Of a stretch of DNA of 64,000 nt, positions 47,501 to 57,708 are shown piece by piece. Each line of letters begins with the position of its first letter. Position 1 is the stretch's first letter. The DNA comes from Acheta domesticus (taxonomy: Eukaryota; Arthropoda; Insecta; Orthoptera; Gryllidae), in assembly GCA_031308135.1 (NCBI GenBank), contig JAHLJT010003656.1, positions 72,372,984-72,436,983 of the forward strand, given 5' to 3'. Below the pieces are notes generated by a model. The model saw only the letters and a list, made by a program, of their open reading frames with translations. It did not search any database and had not been told where the DNA came from. A program made the translations under genes and the position numbers.

Positions 47501-48657
47501 GCATGTGCAAACATTTACCGTAAAGCAATAGTGTGAACTTCATTTCTTAATTCATCTAAGAAAATTAAATTTAATGCACTTATTCTTAACTTTATTATTA
47601 AAATTATAATGAAGTTTAATGATTTTTAATGTACTCAAAGAACAAGTAGTTTCATGTGGGTTATTAGAGATTGAAATGAAATCCTCAGAATCATTTCAAG
47701 TAGTACAGTTCTGACTTTTTGGCAAATAATGCTTTATTAATATTTTTCGTTTGTAATAAAATATTAATTAAAAGCGCATATCATATAATATGTCTCTTTT
47801 GTAATTTTGCTATATCTTGAGAAGAAAATTAGGCACTATGTATTTTTGTTAAAAATTAGGTGTCTCATATGAACGCTCAGTACTTAATGTCAGACATATT
47901 GAGGAGATCATTATCGTAAATGTTAAAACCTATGAATAAAAATATTGTCTTATGCATGAAAACACTATTTTATAGAAAATGAAAATGAGAATGAAGTGTG
48001 AGCAAAATGTCTACATTATTTATAATTAAGAATAAAATGGATTGAAACGTGTGTTGCTATTTTGCATCAACACTTGTTTATCTTGAAATGTTCAGCCAAA
48101 GGTATCTTCTAAAAAACACTACATCTCTTCGTATCTGTTGATATCCTAGTAAATCTGTAATAAAAATGATTACAGGTCTGTAACGCAAATAAAATATTTC
48201 TGCAAGTAAAGATGATAATTAATTTTTTTATCGTACGTTTTAGGTTTCGCAAAAAAAAAAAGAAATGAGCTGTATAATATATTTTAAAATACTCGTAATC
48301 TTTGTGAGTAGAAAGTTATGAGACTATTGCTATTCTTCAGGTGAGCTTCACTTCCTTCACATTCATTTCAGAAGAGAAGACTTTTATATACAGTTTCATA
48401 TTTCATTTCGTTGCACTGCAGAGGGAAAGAAAATGGCTTTATGGAGATCAAACGGAGTTTTTCCCGTGAAATTGAATAATTTTATGAAGGAATAGTCTTA
48501 AATTAATCATATCAAGTTTATATTACAATTCAGCGTTCATTCAATTCTACCTAAAGAGTAAGATGCATTTTTTAAACCTCATTTTGAGAATGGTTGCAGT
48601 AGATCTACAATTGAAGAAGCGTATTCAACTAGCATACTGATTATTTATCATAGGTCG
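44589..48657. other. No gene seen; AT-rich intronic DNA
   Basis: This 4-kb stretch has no recognisable repeat end, ORF or RNA. Small A/T homopolymers and a short ATT/TAA patch near 45720-45760 are the only simple repeats. Confidence 0.55.
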
Positions 48658-48734
48658 CGTGCTTTTGGAAATTATCGATAAATCCCCGACTCACGAAGCA
48701 AGAAAGGGATTTATCTGACAATTTCCAAAGCACG
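48658..48734. repeat. Hairpin-forming inverted repeat
   Basis: 'cgtgcttttggaaattatcg' then 'ataaatccc' pairs with 'gggatttat' then 'tgacaatttccaaagcacg' around a ~20-nt loop. It lies 15 bp left of the TIR pair at 48749-49066 and may belong to the same element. Confidence 0.75.
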
Positions 48735-48748
48735 AGTGGTATTTAATA

Positions 48749-49066
48749 GGACTATTCCACGAATGGAATTATGTCCAACAGAATTACAAAATGCGTCAAT
48801 TATTGAAAATAACTGAAAGCTATGTTAAAATAAAGAGGTTATGTTATCGTACATACGCGGTTTACTGGACATTGACGTAGTGTTCGATGTATGCCGCCTT
48901 CTAAGATAAAGAAGTCACAGTTTATGATTGGCCAGTTGAGAGAAGCGGTAAGAAAAATCGGAAAGAAAAGGCAATACACATTTTGAGATACACCACCCTG
49001 ATTGGAGGGAGCATTTTGTATGAATAGTTAAACACTATTGGTTGTAATTTCTTGAGTGGAATAGTC
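48749..49066. mobile_element. Possible MITE with GACTATTCCAC ends
   Basis: 'gactattccac' at the left is inverted at the right as 'gtggaatagtc', with further partial pairing ('ggaatta' with 'taatttc'). The length is about 318 bp with no ORF. No clear target duplication was found. Confidence 0.4.
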
Positions 49067-49269
49067 AAAATTATTTATTATTTTTAAATAGCATTAATCT
49101 AAATATTTATCAATATTTTCTGTTAAATATACATACTATCAGTATATGTGTTTAACATTAAAAAGAGAAATGGATTCGCATCAAAGTGAATTTGAGCCAG
49201 TTTTTCAAAGATAAAATATATCGACTTCACTTCTGCTCACGGATTTTAATTCCTATATAGTATTTGAGT

Positions 49270-49460
49270 AACTGCACAAATCTGTGCGTGCGTGTGTTCG
49301 TCCGTGCGTCCGTCACTCATGGTTACATTACTTCCCGTGTATCAATACAGACATTTGATGTGTCATTCGAAGTGCATCTGTCTCCTAGTAGGGAGCTGAT
49401 AATTTGTTTTTAGATCCATTTAGATGATTCTAAAAAATTTCCATAAATAAACAAATAATA
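49270..49460 (+). repeat. Interspersed repeat family R2, copy b
   Basis: It aligns with 14630-14880 in the same orientation: 'ccgtcactcatggtta', 'cttcccgtgtatcaat', 'gataatttgtttttagatcc' and 'gattctaaaaaatttcc'. Confidence 0.6.
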
Positions 49461-49744
49461 ATATAAGAGCGTATTTTGATATTACATACGAGGGTTAGGA
49501 CATTCGTCATGGCAACAATTTTTTTATGAGAATACGAGCACGGGTAGAAAATGTAAACACATGAAAGGACAATGTATAAACTAAGTGCATGGACATTTAA
49601 TGAAATCTCAACATTGTGTTTCCAATATTTATTAGGATATTTGAAATGACAGTAATTTTTTCTTATTCCAAAGTATTTTAACAGACGAGTTCACAACATT
49701 CCAAAAGCATTTCATACCTGCGTAAGCTTCCGCGGCTTGAGTTC

Positions 49745-49887
49745 ATGACTTTTTGGCTGTCCCAGTGACGCCGCGTCGTTGGCTGAGTGGCCGACGTTTC
49801 GCCTGTCATGTCGTAGGCTTCCTCAGGGCATGGACGATGGCCCTCTCAGCCAACGACGCGGCGTCACCCGGACAGCCAAGAAGTCAT
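49745..49887 (-). ncRNA. Long-stem inverted repeat with a hammerhead-like CUGANGA...GAAA core
   Basis: Arms 49745-49791 and 49839-49887 are inverted copies with only a few mismatches (shared 'gtgacgccgcgtcgttggct'). On the minus strand the loop reads CTGAGGA, then A-GCCT, an 11-nt loop, AGGC, then GAAACGTC. This has the conserved boxes of a hammerhead ribozyme with an unpaired base at the start of stem II. Penelope-like retroelements are known to carry minimal hammerhead motifs. Activity is not demonstrated and the fold is imperfect. Confidence 0.4.
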
Positions 49888-50237
49888 GCATTACATACCC
49901 GTTGTAAAGTTCCGATTAGGCAGGTGCTCGATTGCCTCACATACCACATAGGTCCTCACGCTCACACGCCGTAACATGCGTTTCTGACGCTTCCTCAGAG
50001 AAAAAGACCTGCGCACTATGTGAATGCCCGGTATGGAAGGACCCAAAAGCTCCCACCAATTCCCTGTGACATTCTCGGGCATTTCTCCCATGGAGAATGG
50101 ATGTCGTGGAGTACGAGCGCTGCTCGAAACGGATTTCATTCATTTCGCTCGGCGGTAGTCAAACAACTGATTTCACGGCCCTCTCTGTGCTAATAGAGAC
50201 ACTCACAAAGCCGTCTGTTGACGTCGACACCCCCCCT
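49888..50237. other. No gene seen
   Basis: Moderately GC-rich sequence continuing from the inverted repeat; short frames only. Confidence 0.45.
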
Positions 50238-50797
50238 GGAAGCGATGGCTCTGGGCATCACAGCAGTCCCTCTTACCAGGAGGTCCTAGATTCGAGTCCC
50301 GATGGTGACAGAATTTTCGACACTCGCTGTTAGCTTGGTTGAATTCAGTCGCTGTCTGGAGGAGAATTCTAGCGGCCGGCTGCTCTGATCGGTAGTTTTC
50401 CGTGGTTTCTCCGATCAACACCAGGCGAATGCCGGGGCAGTACCCTGACGAAGGGGCCACGGAACGCGCTCGACCTTTCCTAATTGTTCCTTGTCCTATC
50501 CTCTCCCCTTACTCACTTGCACTCACAAGCACTACACTACCGCATACACCTGGAGACCGGTCGGGAGCTTAGAACTTGTCCCGGTTGGGGCGGCGCCCAG
50601 CTAGTGGGAGATACCTAGTTAGGAAACCCCGCTAGCCGACGGTAGTTCGGCGTCGGATCTCGCCATCCAGTGGGGGAAGACCAACGCCACCTCCCGAGCA
50701 AAAACATGCAATACACTTACGGACTAATGACCTTGTAGTTGACGCGCCACCTTGTACTTGTAGTTGACGCGCCAGGAATTACAACCAATCAATCGAC
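50238..50797 (+). mobile_element. SINE family A, copy 11 (full length, duplicated 3' end)
   Basis: Head 'gatggctctgggcatca' with box B 'gattcgagtcccg', complete body ('tttctccgatcaacaccagg' at 50407-50426) and tail 'aaccaatcaatcg'. The 3' end has a short tandem duplication: 'ttgtagttgacgcgcca' occurs twice (about 50732-50774). Confidence 0.9.
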
Positions 50798-51352
50798 GTC
50801 CCCCTACTGCAGCATTTCTTTCACGCTACAAATTAAATTGTGCAATCTGATAACATTATTTTAGAAAAAAATTGTCATGACTTCTGCCCAAACCCTAATG
50901 TTACATCCGATTTTATATATTTGTTACATATTCTTATAATTTTTATTACAATTTATGAATTACTAGTGAACCCGGCTATTGCAATGTGTTATACTCGACA
51001 TGCTGATATTGGTAATGTTAGTCACGTTTTACTCTACGCTCTGCAAAACGTTCAATAGACGAAAGACTTTCTCAAGAGTTAGGTTTGTTCTAGGTCCTGG
51101 TTTGGACATAGTTCTCAAGTATCTTAATGTTGAAACGTTATCCCTCAAGTTTGAGCACGTACTCGCTATGACACTGCATGGAGAAATTTCATTTACGTGT
51201 CCCAGATAACGTTCAAACAATAATTTCGGCCAATATTTCACAATCGGAGGGGCAGAATGTGCAGCGAAGACGCGCTTAATACGTGAACGTGTGGCGGATT
51301 GCGTAGTTCAGGGGCGCTTGACTCAGCATAAACGCAAAAAATCATCAACAAC
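50798..51352. other. No gene seen
   Basis: AT-rich sequence with short frames; resembles 36300-36450 in words such as 'tccgatttta' and 'acatattctta'. Confidence 0.5.
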
Positions 51353-51835
51353 TCGAAATCAATATTAGATGTAGGCTCCCCATCGTAACAGTTTATTGTG
51401 GCATAAAGCTTTTTCGGCCGCATTGCGGCCATCTTCAGTGCTACAAAAATAATAGTAATAATAATAATAATAATATATCTAAATTACAAAAAATTTTTAA
51501 AAATTTTAAAGAATTAAAAACTTTTTACAGAATATTGTCAAGAATTGGTTTTTAAGAAAATGTAAAATGTGAAATGGACATATAAATACTTATGCAGAAA
51601 GACTTATATGTCCATTTCACATTTTACATTTTCTTAAAAACCAATTCTTGACAATATTCTGTAAAAAGTGTTTAATTCTTTAAAAGTTTTAAAAATTTTT
51701 GTAATTTAGATATATTATTATTATTATTATTATTATTACTATTATTATTTTTGTAGCACTGAAGATGCGGTCGAAAAAGCTTTATGCCACAATAAACTGT
51801 TACGATGGGGAGCCTACATCTAATATTGATTTCGA
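51353..51835. mobile_element. Foldback element: ~233-bp inverted arms around an 18-nt loop
   Basis: The left arm (51353-51585) and right arm (51604-51835) are near-perfect inverted copies. Differences are confined to (ATT)n length and to a shortened GGCCGC stem in the right arm ('gatgcggtcgaaa' against the left-arm complement 'gatggccgcaatgcggccga'). The loop is atacttatgcagaaagac. The left-arm complement contains CTGAAGA-T-GGCCGC-AAT-GCGGCC-GAAA, a hammerhead-like core similar in layout to 49796-49826. It could be an inverted duplication of a retroelement end. Confidence 0.85.
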
Positions 51836-52188
51836 TGATAGCATCGTAAATGCCACACCATTTCCTACTAATACTAACATCAACAACTCCTCCATTTTGC
51901 GTCTATGTGCGGCAGGCTTCCCATTGTTTTTTTATTATTATTTTACCCTTTGCACTTTCAGTGCTGCAGGATTGTCCTGCTTAGGGTTAGAGGAGGTTAT
52001 GAATCCTCTTCCAGCCATTGTACTATGCCTGTATTTGTCGCGCAAGTTCAAGCCATAAGTTGACAAAGTTTTATTGCAGTCGGATGAACGGTAAGGCAGC
52101 GCATAAAATACAAACAAAAAACATTGATTTTTATATTTTTTATTTTAAGTTTCGTACTACACATTTCTCCGGACTCTAGTGATCTGAA
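51836..52188. other. No gene seen
   Basis: Intronic sequence between the foldback and the TIR element; short frames only. Confidence 0.5.
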
Positions 52189-52727
52189 GGCCGATATACA
52201 CGGTACAGTTTTCGTGCAGATTCTCGTACAGTTTCTGTATAGAAACATCAAGATCTCAAACGTATAAAATTAAAAAACGTATAAAATTCAAAACGTAGCG
52301 CATACACGGTCTATACTAGACTTGACGCTTTCTGCATGAATCGCCGGTACGGGTGGTGCTGGGAAACAACTGGATTGCGCCGTCCGAGTACTTTCAGTGA
52401 TGGTATTTCTGTGCGTGCGTTCTGGCTGTGAACTTGATTTAGTGTTAATTAACCATGAGGAGTATAGGGAATAAAAATTGGAAGGCAGGGATACGTAAAG
52501 AGTAGTTTATCACAAGATATCACTTCATACAATCGCACCTTGACACACCTAACCACAAAATCAACGACACCGTTTAGTGAATGATTCTGCCGCTAGAGGC
52601 GCTGGAATCAAACTATATGCTTTCTACACGAAAAATTACGAACACGTTCATAATTTTTGCATGCAGAGAGCATAAAGTCTGGACTACATGAAGAATCTGT
52701 AGGAAAACTGTACCGTGTATATCGACC
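52189..52727. mobile_element. TIR element (~540 bp) next to the exon A donor
   Basis: 'gatatacacggtacagtttt' at 52193-52212 is inverted at 52704-52723 ('aaaactgtaccgtgtatatc'), and pairing extends to about 30 bp on each side with few mismatches. There is no transposase. The GGYCGATATACACGG-type end recalls PIF/Harbinger-like termini, but I see no convincing target duplication. The right end lies about 20 bp from the splice donor of exon A (52747). Confidence 0.65.
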
Positions 52728-52747
52728 TCGTGAATATCGTCACTCAC

Positions 52748-52998
52748 CCTTGCACCACCTCCCCCCGACGGTTGGGGTAGAGCTCCGGATGCTGGCCGTA
52801 GCGGAGGTACACCTCGTACTGCTGTTCGGCGCGGGAGTCGAAGCTGAAGTACGTTTGGTCCGTGAGGTTCTCCGCGTGGAACAGCACCTTGACGAAGCTC
52901 GTCTCCGAGATGAAGGTCTGCGGCTGCTCCGTCTCGCCGCAGAAGGCGCCCGCCTCGCGCCGGTTGGACACGTCGGTCTTCGCGTTGCCGTCCACGAT
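52748..52998 (-). CDS. Exon A of a CUB-domain protein gene
   Basis: This internal exon has acceptor 'cgtgttggcag' ending at 52999 and donor GG|GTGAGTG at 52747. Its 251 nt run from phase 0 to phase 2. It encodes 83 residues starting IVDGNAKTDVSNRREAGAFC and including QPQTFISETSFVKVLFHAEN, TDQTYFSFDSRAEQQYEV and YLRYGQHPELYPNRRGE. The FCG...I.SETSFVKV.F.. ..Y.FSF pattern is the second half of a CUB domain, lying N-terminal to the CUB domain in exon B. The product is inferred to be extracellular or the ectodomain of a membrane protein. GC content is high and there are no lesions. The open frame continues past the acceptor by chance. The first and last exons, signal peptide and any membrane anchor are outside the window, so the gene cannot be named. 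Confidence 0.88.
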
Positions 52999-53332
52999 CT
53001 GCCAACACGTGCGGAGGATAAGACATGTGGATAGTGCCTTAGAATGAGTAAGCAATCAATGATATTAATAATAACAACAACAACAATAAGAACGTTGAAT
53101 CCTTTCCGCCCGAGTTTGCAAGCGAAGCAGGCACCTTGGATCTCCAAAGGTCCCGGTGTCTGTTGTAGTACTCATCCCTAGGTGAGGAAAGGTTTATACA
53201 GGAAATGAAATACTGTTAATTTTAATCGCATATTAAAGGGCATATTTTAGACTTTTTAGGCCATAAATGCATATTTTTAAAGCATATTTGAAGTTTTTAG
53301 GGCATAAAAATCCTCTCCCTAATAATAAGAGA
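52999..53332. other. Intron upstream of exon A
   Basis: AT-rich sequence with repeated 'gcatatttta' and 'tagggcataaa' words at 53220-53315. No exon-like segment. Confidence 0.5.
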
Positions 53333-53530
53333 CCGAGTGAAGTGGCTCAGGGCAGGGCGCGCTGACTTCGCAGTCGGGAGGCCGAAGTTCGATCCTCGGG
53401 TTGGCCATTCTGGCCGGGGTTTTCGTGTTTTTTTTTCGGTCGTGCAGGCGAATGCTGGGATGGTTAAAAAAGGCCACGATAATCTTTCATTATCCTATAA
53501 CCTCATAATTCAAGGCTTAACAACGTCTTG
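53333..53530 (+). mobile_element. tRNA-derived SINE, family C
   Basis: 'agtggctcagggcagggcgc' (box A) and 'gaagttcgatcctcggg' (box B) form the head. The body has 'attctggccggggttttcgt', a T8-9 run and 'ggcgaatgctgggatgg'. It is distinct from family A despite a similar box A. Confidence 0.7.
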
Positions 53531-53569
53531 CCAAGGGATACAACCAAAAAGTTGATCCCCATAATGTCA

Positions 53570-53851
53570 TTAAACCCAGAATAACACAGACACTGAACTT
53601 CTAAAGCTTAACATGAAATATGAGAAACAAAAAATGTAAAATAAATTGTGGAGAGAAAAACCACTCCATGGGCAACATGTAAAGGAATGGACAAAGTGAG
53701 ATCAATAAAGATCAATTATTTATGTGGCTTAAAAGGGAAATAATGAAGCCAGAATCGAAAGCAGTTGTAATAGCTGTCCAAGATCAGGCATTGAGAACAC
53801 ATTACGATAAAGTGGTTCTCAAAATTGTCCAAGATGAAAAATGCCGCTAAA
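53570..53851 (+). pseudogene. Inverted, decayed fragment of an R4/Dong-like element
   Basis: The plus-strand translation in shifting frames gives NNTDTELLKLNMKYEKQKM, then MWLKREIMKPESKAVVIAVQ and DQALRTHYDKVVLKI. These match the protein of the intact element at 54703-57647 (its stretch NNTDTELLMRLNMKC to QDDKCRICL) residue for residue over long runs. Stops and frameshifts interrupt it. It is in the opposite orientation to the intact copy. Confidence 0.85.
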
Positions 53852-54257
53852 AATCCTCAAAAATTTTTATATAGATTAGATTGGTAAGATTGTTTATATC
53901 CCCAAAACATACCTAAAACATACCCATTTATTGATGATACCATGGTTCCCTTCCTTGGTTATAAATTATTTATGTAATAAATTATTTGTCTTGGAATTGT
54001 TAATGTTTGTGATTTAAAATGAATATAAGGTAAGCTCCATATGTTTTATATTGAGTAATAATTATTTTGAAGAGAAAAAAATTGTTTTAAAAAATTCTTT
54101 TCAGTTAATCAAATTTCATTAATTTGTATTCTAGCCTGATGATGAGGTAAAGAATCATTGAAACTGTTCCTGCTGGATGTATTTACATTAAAGTTTATAT
54201 TTATTAAAACAAGTCTGTTTCAATCATAATTGGACCAAATTAAATACAATTAAATAT
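53852..54257. other. No gene seen
   Basis: AT-rich sequence between the inverted remnant and the (ATT)n arrays; short frames only. Confidence 0.5.
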
Positions 54258-54281
54258 ATTATTATTATTATTATTATTATT
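54258..54281. repeat. (ATT)n array 1
   Basis: Eight ATT units directly adjoin the 3' end of the truncated R4/Dong-like copy at 54282. Confidence 0.95.
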
Positions 54282-54537
54282 CCACTACATCACGACTAAA
54301 GATGTTATGAGTCGGCTCAAAATAATATCTACTCCAGATTGCAACCAGCAACCTAAGGAGCAGATCTAGGGACTGTCGGTGCCTCTACAATACTTTGCGC
54401 AAAATATGGGCTGTTCCAAATAAAGCTATTTCTTGCACTTCCCAGTCTTTTGAATTACCTGGGAGTTTAGACAAGTTCTTACACAAATTTTGCGGAACAA
54501 ATCCCAGAGCTCCGATAACTATCGGTACGACCTGTGC
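54282..54537 (-). mobile_element. 5'-truncated R4/Dong-like copy (3' end only)
   Basis: It aligns with 54600-54858 (the end of the ORF and 3' UTR of the neighbouring element) at roughly 90 percent identity. Shared words include 'cactacatcacgactaaaga' with one change, 'gggctgttccaaataaagc' and 'gatcagagctccgataact'-like text. It begins, on its own strand, right after (TAA)n at 54538 and ends at (TAA)n at 54281, so it is a separate insertion into the same kind of array. Confidence 0.9.

Positions 54538-54599
<62 letters not shown>
54538..54599. repeat. (TTA)n array 2
   Basis: About 20 uninterrupted TTA units form the 3' flank of the intact element and the 5' flank of the truncated one. It yields a poly-Tyr/Leu frame that is not a gene. 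Confidence 0.97.
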
Positions 54600-54600
<1 letters not shown>

Positions 54601-57600
54601 CATTACATCACGACTAAAGATCTTATGATTCGGCTGAATATAAAATCTACTCCAGGTTGCAACCAGCTACCTAAGGAGCAGATTCGGTGAATATCAGTGC
54701 CTCTACAATACTTTACGCAAAGTGTGGGCTGTTCCAAATAAAGCAATTTCTTGCACTTCCCAGTCTTTTGAATTACCTGGGAGTTTAGACAAGTTCTTAC
54801 TCAAATTTTGCGGAACAAATCCCAGAGCTCCGATAACTATCGGGACGACCTGTGCTTTTACGCCCCACATTCGGCTGATCTCGATTTCCAAACTCTTGTA
54901 TTTAAGACGTTTCTCTGCCTCCTTGGTAACGACGTTTTGATCGCAGGGTACAGCAACATCGATAAGTAAACACGATTTTTTCGCCAAATCGCGGATAACT
55001 ATATCCGGTTTGTTTGCCGCTATCGTGCGATCAGTTTGAATTTGTTGGTCGTACAATATCGTACACAATCCAACAGACGTCACCGGTTTCGGTGAGTGTT
55101 CGTACCACTTGGGGCATGTGTTTGGTACTTCGAGGGCGGTACAGATTTGCCAGTGGAGGTAGCTACACACCCTGTCATGTCTTTTAAGGTATTCGGTCTT
55201 TGCTAGGATTGGACAAGCTGAGACAATATGATCAATGGTTTCTACTTGCTCCAGGCAAATGCGGCATTTATCATCTTGGGAAATTTTGAGAACCGCTTTA
55301 TCATAATGTCGTGTTCTCAAGGCCTGATCTTGGGCAGCTATTACAAGTGCTTCCGATTCTGGCTTCATTCTTCCCCTTTTAAGCCACATAAATGATTGAT
55401 CTTTATTTATCTGCACCTTGTCCATTCTTTTTAGGTATTGTCCGTGGAGTGGTTTGTCTCTCCACGATTTCTTTAACATTTTTTGTGTCTCACACTTCAT
55501 GTTTAGCCGCATCAGAAGTTCAGTGTCTGTGTTATTCGACGTGTCTTGCCTAGTTTTCTTCGCAATGCTTCTCGCTACACCAACAATGCCTCTGTTTCCC
55601 ATTCTTCGGTCAGATTTCATGACCTGCCTCATTAGAGGGTCATCTTGATGGCTGACTACATACTTCCCCAACCCGACTATTGCGTTGTGCCAGGAGGCCT
55701 CAATTTGTCTGAGGCCTCTTCCTCCTTCCTTACGTGACACATAAAGTCTATGTACATCAGCTCGAGGGTGGGAAACATGATGCATTGTTAGCAGTTTTCT
55801 GGTTTTTCGATCCATGGTGCGAATTTCTTGCTCAGTCCAGTCCACTAGTCCAAAACTGTATTCGGCTACAGGTACCGCCAAACTACCTATTGCAGATATT
55901 TTATTCCTGGAGTTCAGAGCAGACTGCAGGACAAGTCTCACTCTTCTGTAATACTCCTTTCTAATTCTCTCTTTCATTGTGTCGTTCGAGATGGTTTCAC
56001 ATTCTTCAATGCCCAGATATTTGTAAGTTTTACCTGGCTCAAGATCTTGAATCACAGTGTGCGTATCAATTTCAATGTTCTCAGACGTTGTGAGTTTCCC
56101 TCTTTTTAAATTGATTTTTGCACATTTGTCAAGACCAAACTTCATGCAGATGTCATTGCTAAAGTCATTCACGACAGACAGCATTTGGGAGAGAATCGCT
56201 TCATTCTTAGCAAACAGTTTCAGATCATCCACGTAAAACAAATGTGATACTGGCCTTTCATCACCATGGACCTTGTAACCAAAGTCAGCTTGCGACAACT
56301 GTCTCGATAGTGGGATCAAACTAATGCAAAACAGCAGAGGGGATAATGAATCTCCTTGAAAAATACCCCTGTTAATCTGAATATTTCTCGTTTCTACTGC
56401 TTTCTTTCCGCTGTGGATTAGTAACCTGGTACTCCACGACTTCATACTAGCCTTACAAAATTCAATAAGTTTAGGATGAAATCGATAGATCTCCAGGGTC
56501 TTCAAAATCCAATCGTGTGGTACACTATCAAAGGCCTTTTGGTAGTCAATCCAAGCCATGCTCAAATTACGTTTGCGTTTCTTTACATCATTCAAGATGA
56601 CTTTATTCAGTAGCAAGATTTCCTTACAGCCATAAGAGCCTTTACGACATCCTTTTTGTTCAGCTGGCATGAGATGATTTTTATCTAGATGTCTGTACAT
56701 TTTGTCAGCTATGGCTGAAGTTATAACTTTGTACAGGACTGGCAGACACGTAATTGGCCTGTAGTTCTTCGCCAAAGAGCTGTCTCCCACTTTGGCTAGC
56801 AAATACGTGATGCCGCGTGTGAGCCATTCCGGGATTTCCTTTGGGTTTTCAAAAATTTTATTAACAGCCTTTGCTAGATGAGAATGTATTGCTGTTAATT
56901 TCTTAATCCAATAAATCTGGATCTTATCAATCCCGGGGGACTTCCAGTTTCCCATGTTCTTAATTGCTTGGAAGAGGTCCTCTTCCGAGAATTGGTGAAC
57001 ATCTTCCACTGTTTCTACAAGTTGATCGGCAGCATCAACTTCAGATTGAAGCCAAGATGCGTCTTTGTTGTAGGATCTGCTCTCCTCCCAGATTCCTGCC
57101 CAAAATGATTCGACGTCATCTTTTGAAGGAGTAACAGCTCTGCCATTCTGTTTTTTAGGCAGATTGCGATAGAATCTCTTCGCGTCTGTTTCAAACAACC
57201 GGTTCTGTACACGGAAATCTATTCTACGTTTGTAACGTCTAATTCTTTGAGCCCATGCTTGAATTTTCTCTTTTAGCTTCTCAACTACCATTAGCCTGCT
57301 GGTGTCATTTTCAATTTCGTATTTTTGTTCAACATTGTATATTTTTCGTTGAACTTTAGAGGTGTGCGTTGATTTAGAAGATGCCTCAGCTAAGAGTGAT
57401 ATTTCGCGCCGGGTGTCGGCTATCCGCTTCATAATTCTGTTCATCCATGGGGGTACAGAGCTGTTTACTCTGTTTTGCTGTCGGCCGTCGGTGTTCTTGG
57501 CTGGCCCCAAAATTATCTGAGATACTAGATATCCAGTTGCATATATGATGTGATTGATTTCAGTAATATCTAGATCTCTGCCTGGGGTCTCCACCACCTC

Positions 57601-57646
57601 ATTTAAGACAGAATTCACTGTTTCGATCACTCTTTTAGCTTTGGCA

Positions 57647-57647
<1 letters not shown>
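54600..57647 (-). mobile_element. R4/Dong-like non-LTR retrotransposon, nearly intact, between TAA arrays
   Basis: The element occupies the 3,048 bp between (TTA)n arrays 2 and 3, on the minus strand. It has a single long ORF (54703-57647) and a 103-bp 3' UTR without a poly(A) tail, ending directly in (AATAAT)n. There is no recognisable LTR. The frame is open from the very first element base and continues upstream only because TAA arrays read in this phase lack stops, so the copy is probably 5'-truncated or starts within the coding region. Flanking TAA arrays on both sides are the expected signature of Dong-type target choice. Confidence 0.88.
54703..57647 (-). CDS. Reverse transcriptase / restriction-like endonuclease polyprotein of the R4/Dong-like element
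   Basis: About 980 element-encoded residues without a stop; the first internal Met is at 57444. Using residue numbers from the frame's upstream Met (57744): RT motif A AWIDYQKAFDSVPHDW near 395-410, motif B IFQGDSLSPLLF near 465, and motif C FYVDDLKLFA near 502. Thumb-region KTYKYLGIEE follows, then HVSHPRADVHRLYVSRKEGG. A zinc knuckle CRICLEQVETIDHIVSAC (CX2CX8HX4C) lies near 827-844. A PD-(D/E)XK-type endonuclease has KPDIVIRD near 911 and LLIDVAVPCD about 13 residues on. The order RT, CCHC, REL endonuclease defines the R2/R4/NeSL group. The sequence style and TAA flanks favour R4/Dong. It would nick target DNA and prime reverse transcription at the nick. The N-terminal DNA-binding region appears missing. 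Frame integrity suggests recent insertion. Confidence 0.9.

Positions 57648-57708
<61 letters not shown>

Larger units (their letters stand above)
6576..52747 (-). other. 46.2-kb intron of the CUB gene
   Basis: The donor GTGAGTG lies at 52747 downwards and the acceptor 'ctcttttgcag' ends at 6576, both on the minus strand. Exon A supplies GG and exon B supplies G, giving one Gly codon across the junction (phase 2). The joined protein moves from the end of one CUB domain, through RRGEVVQG and SYCERV, into the next. No further exon-like segment of this gene is visible between them. That the exons are consecutive is inferred from phase and domain continuity; transcript evidence is not available here. 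Confidence 0.75.

Noticed and set aside
52613..53147. Other frames overlapping exon A on both strands
   Set aside because: Arg/Pro-rich shadows of the GC-rich exon.
54395..54690. Frames with poly-Tyr or poly-Leu runs
   Set aside because: They are translations of the (TTA)n array flanking the retrotransposon.
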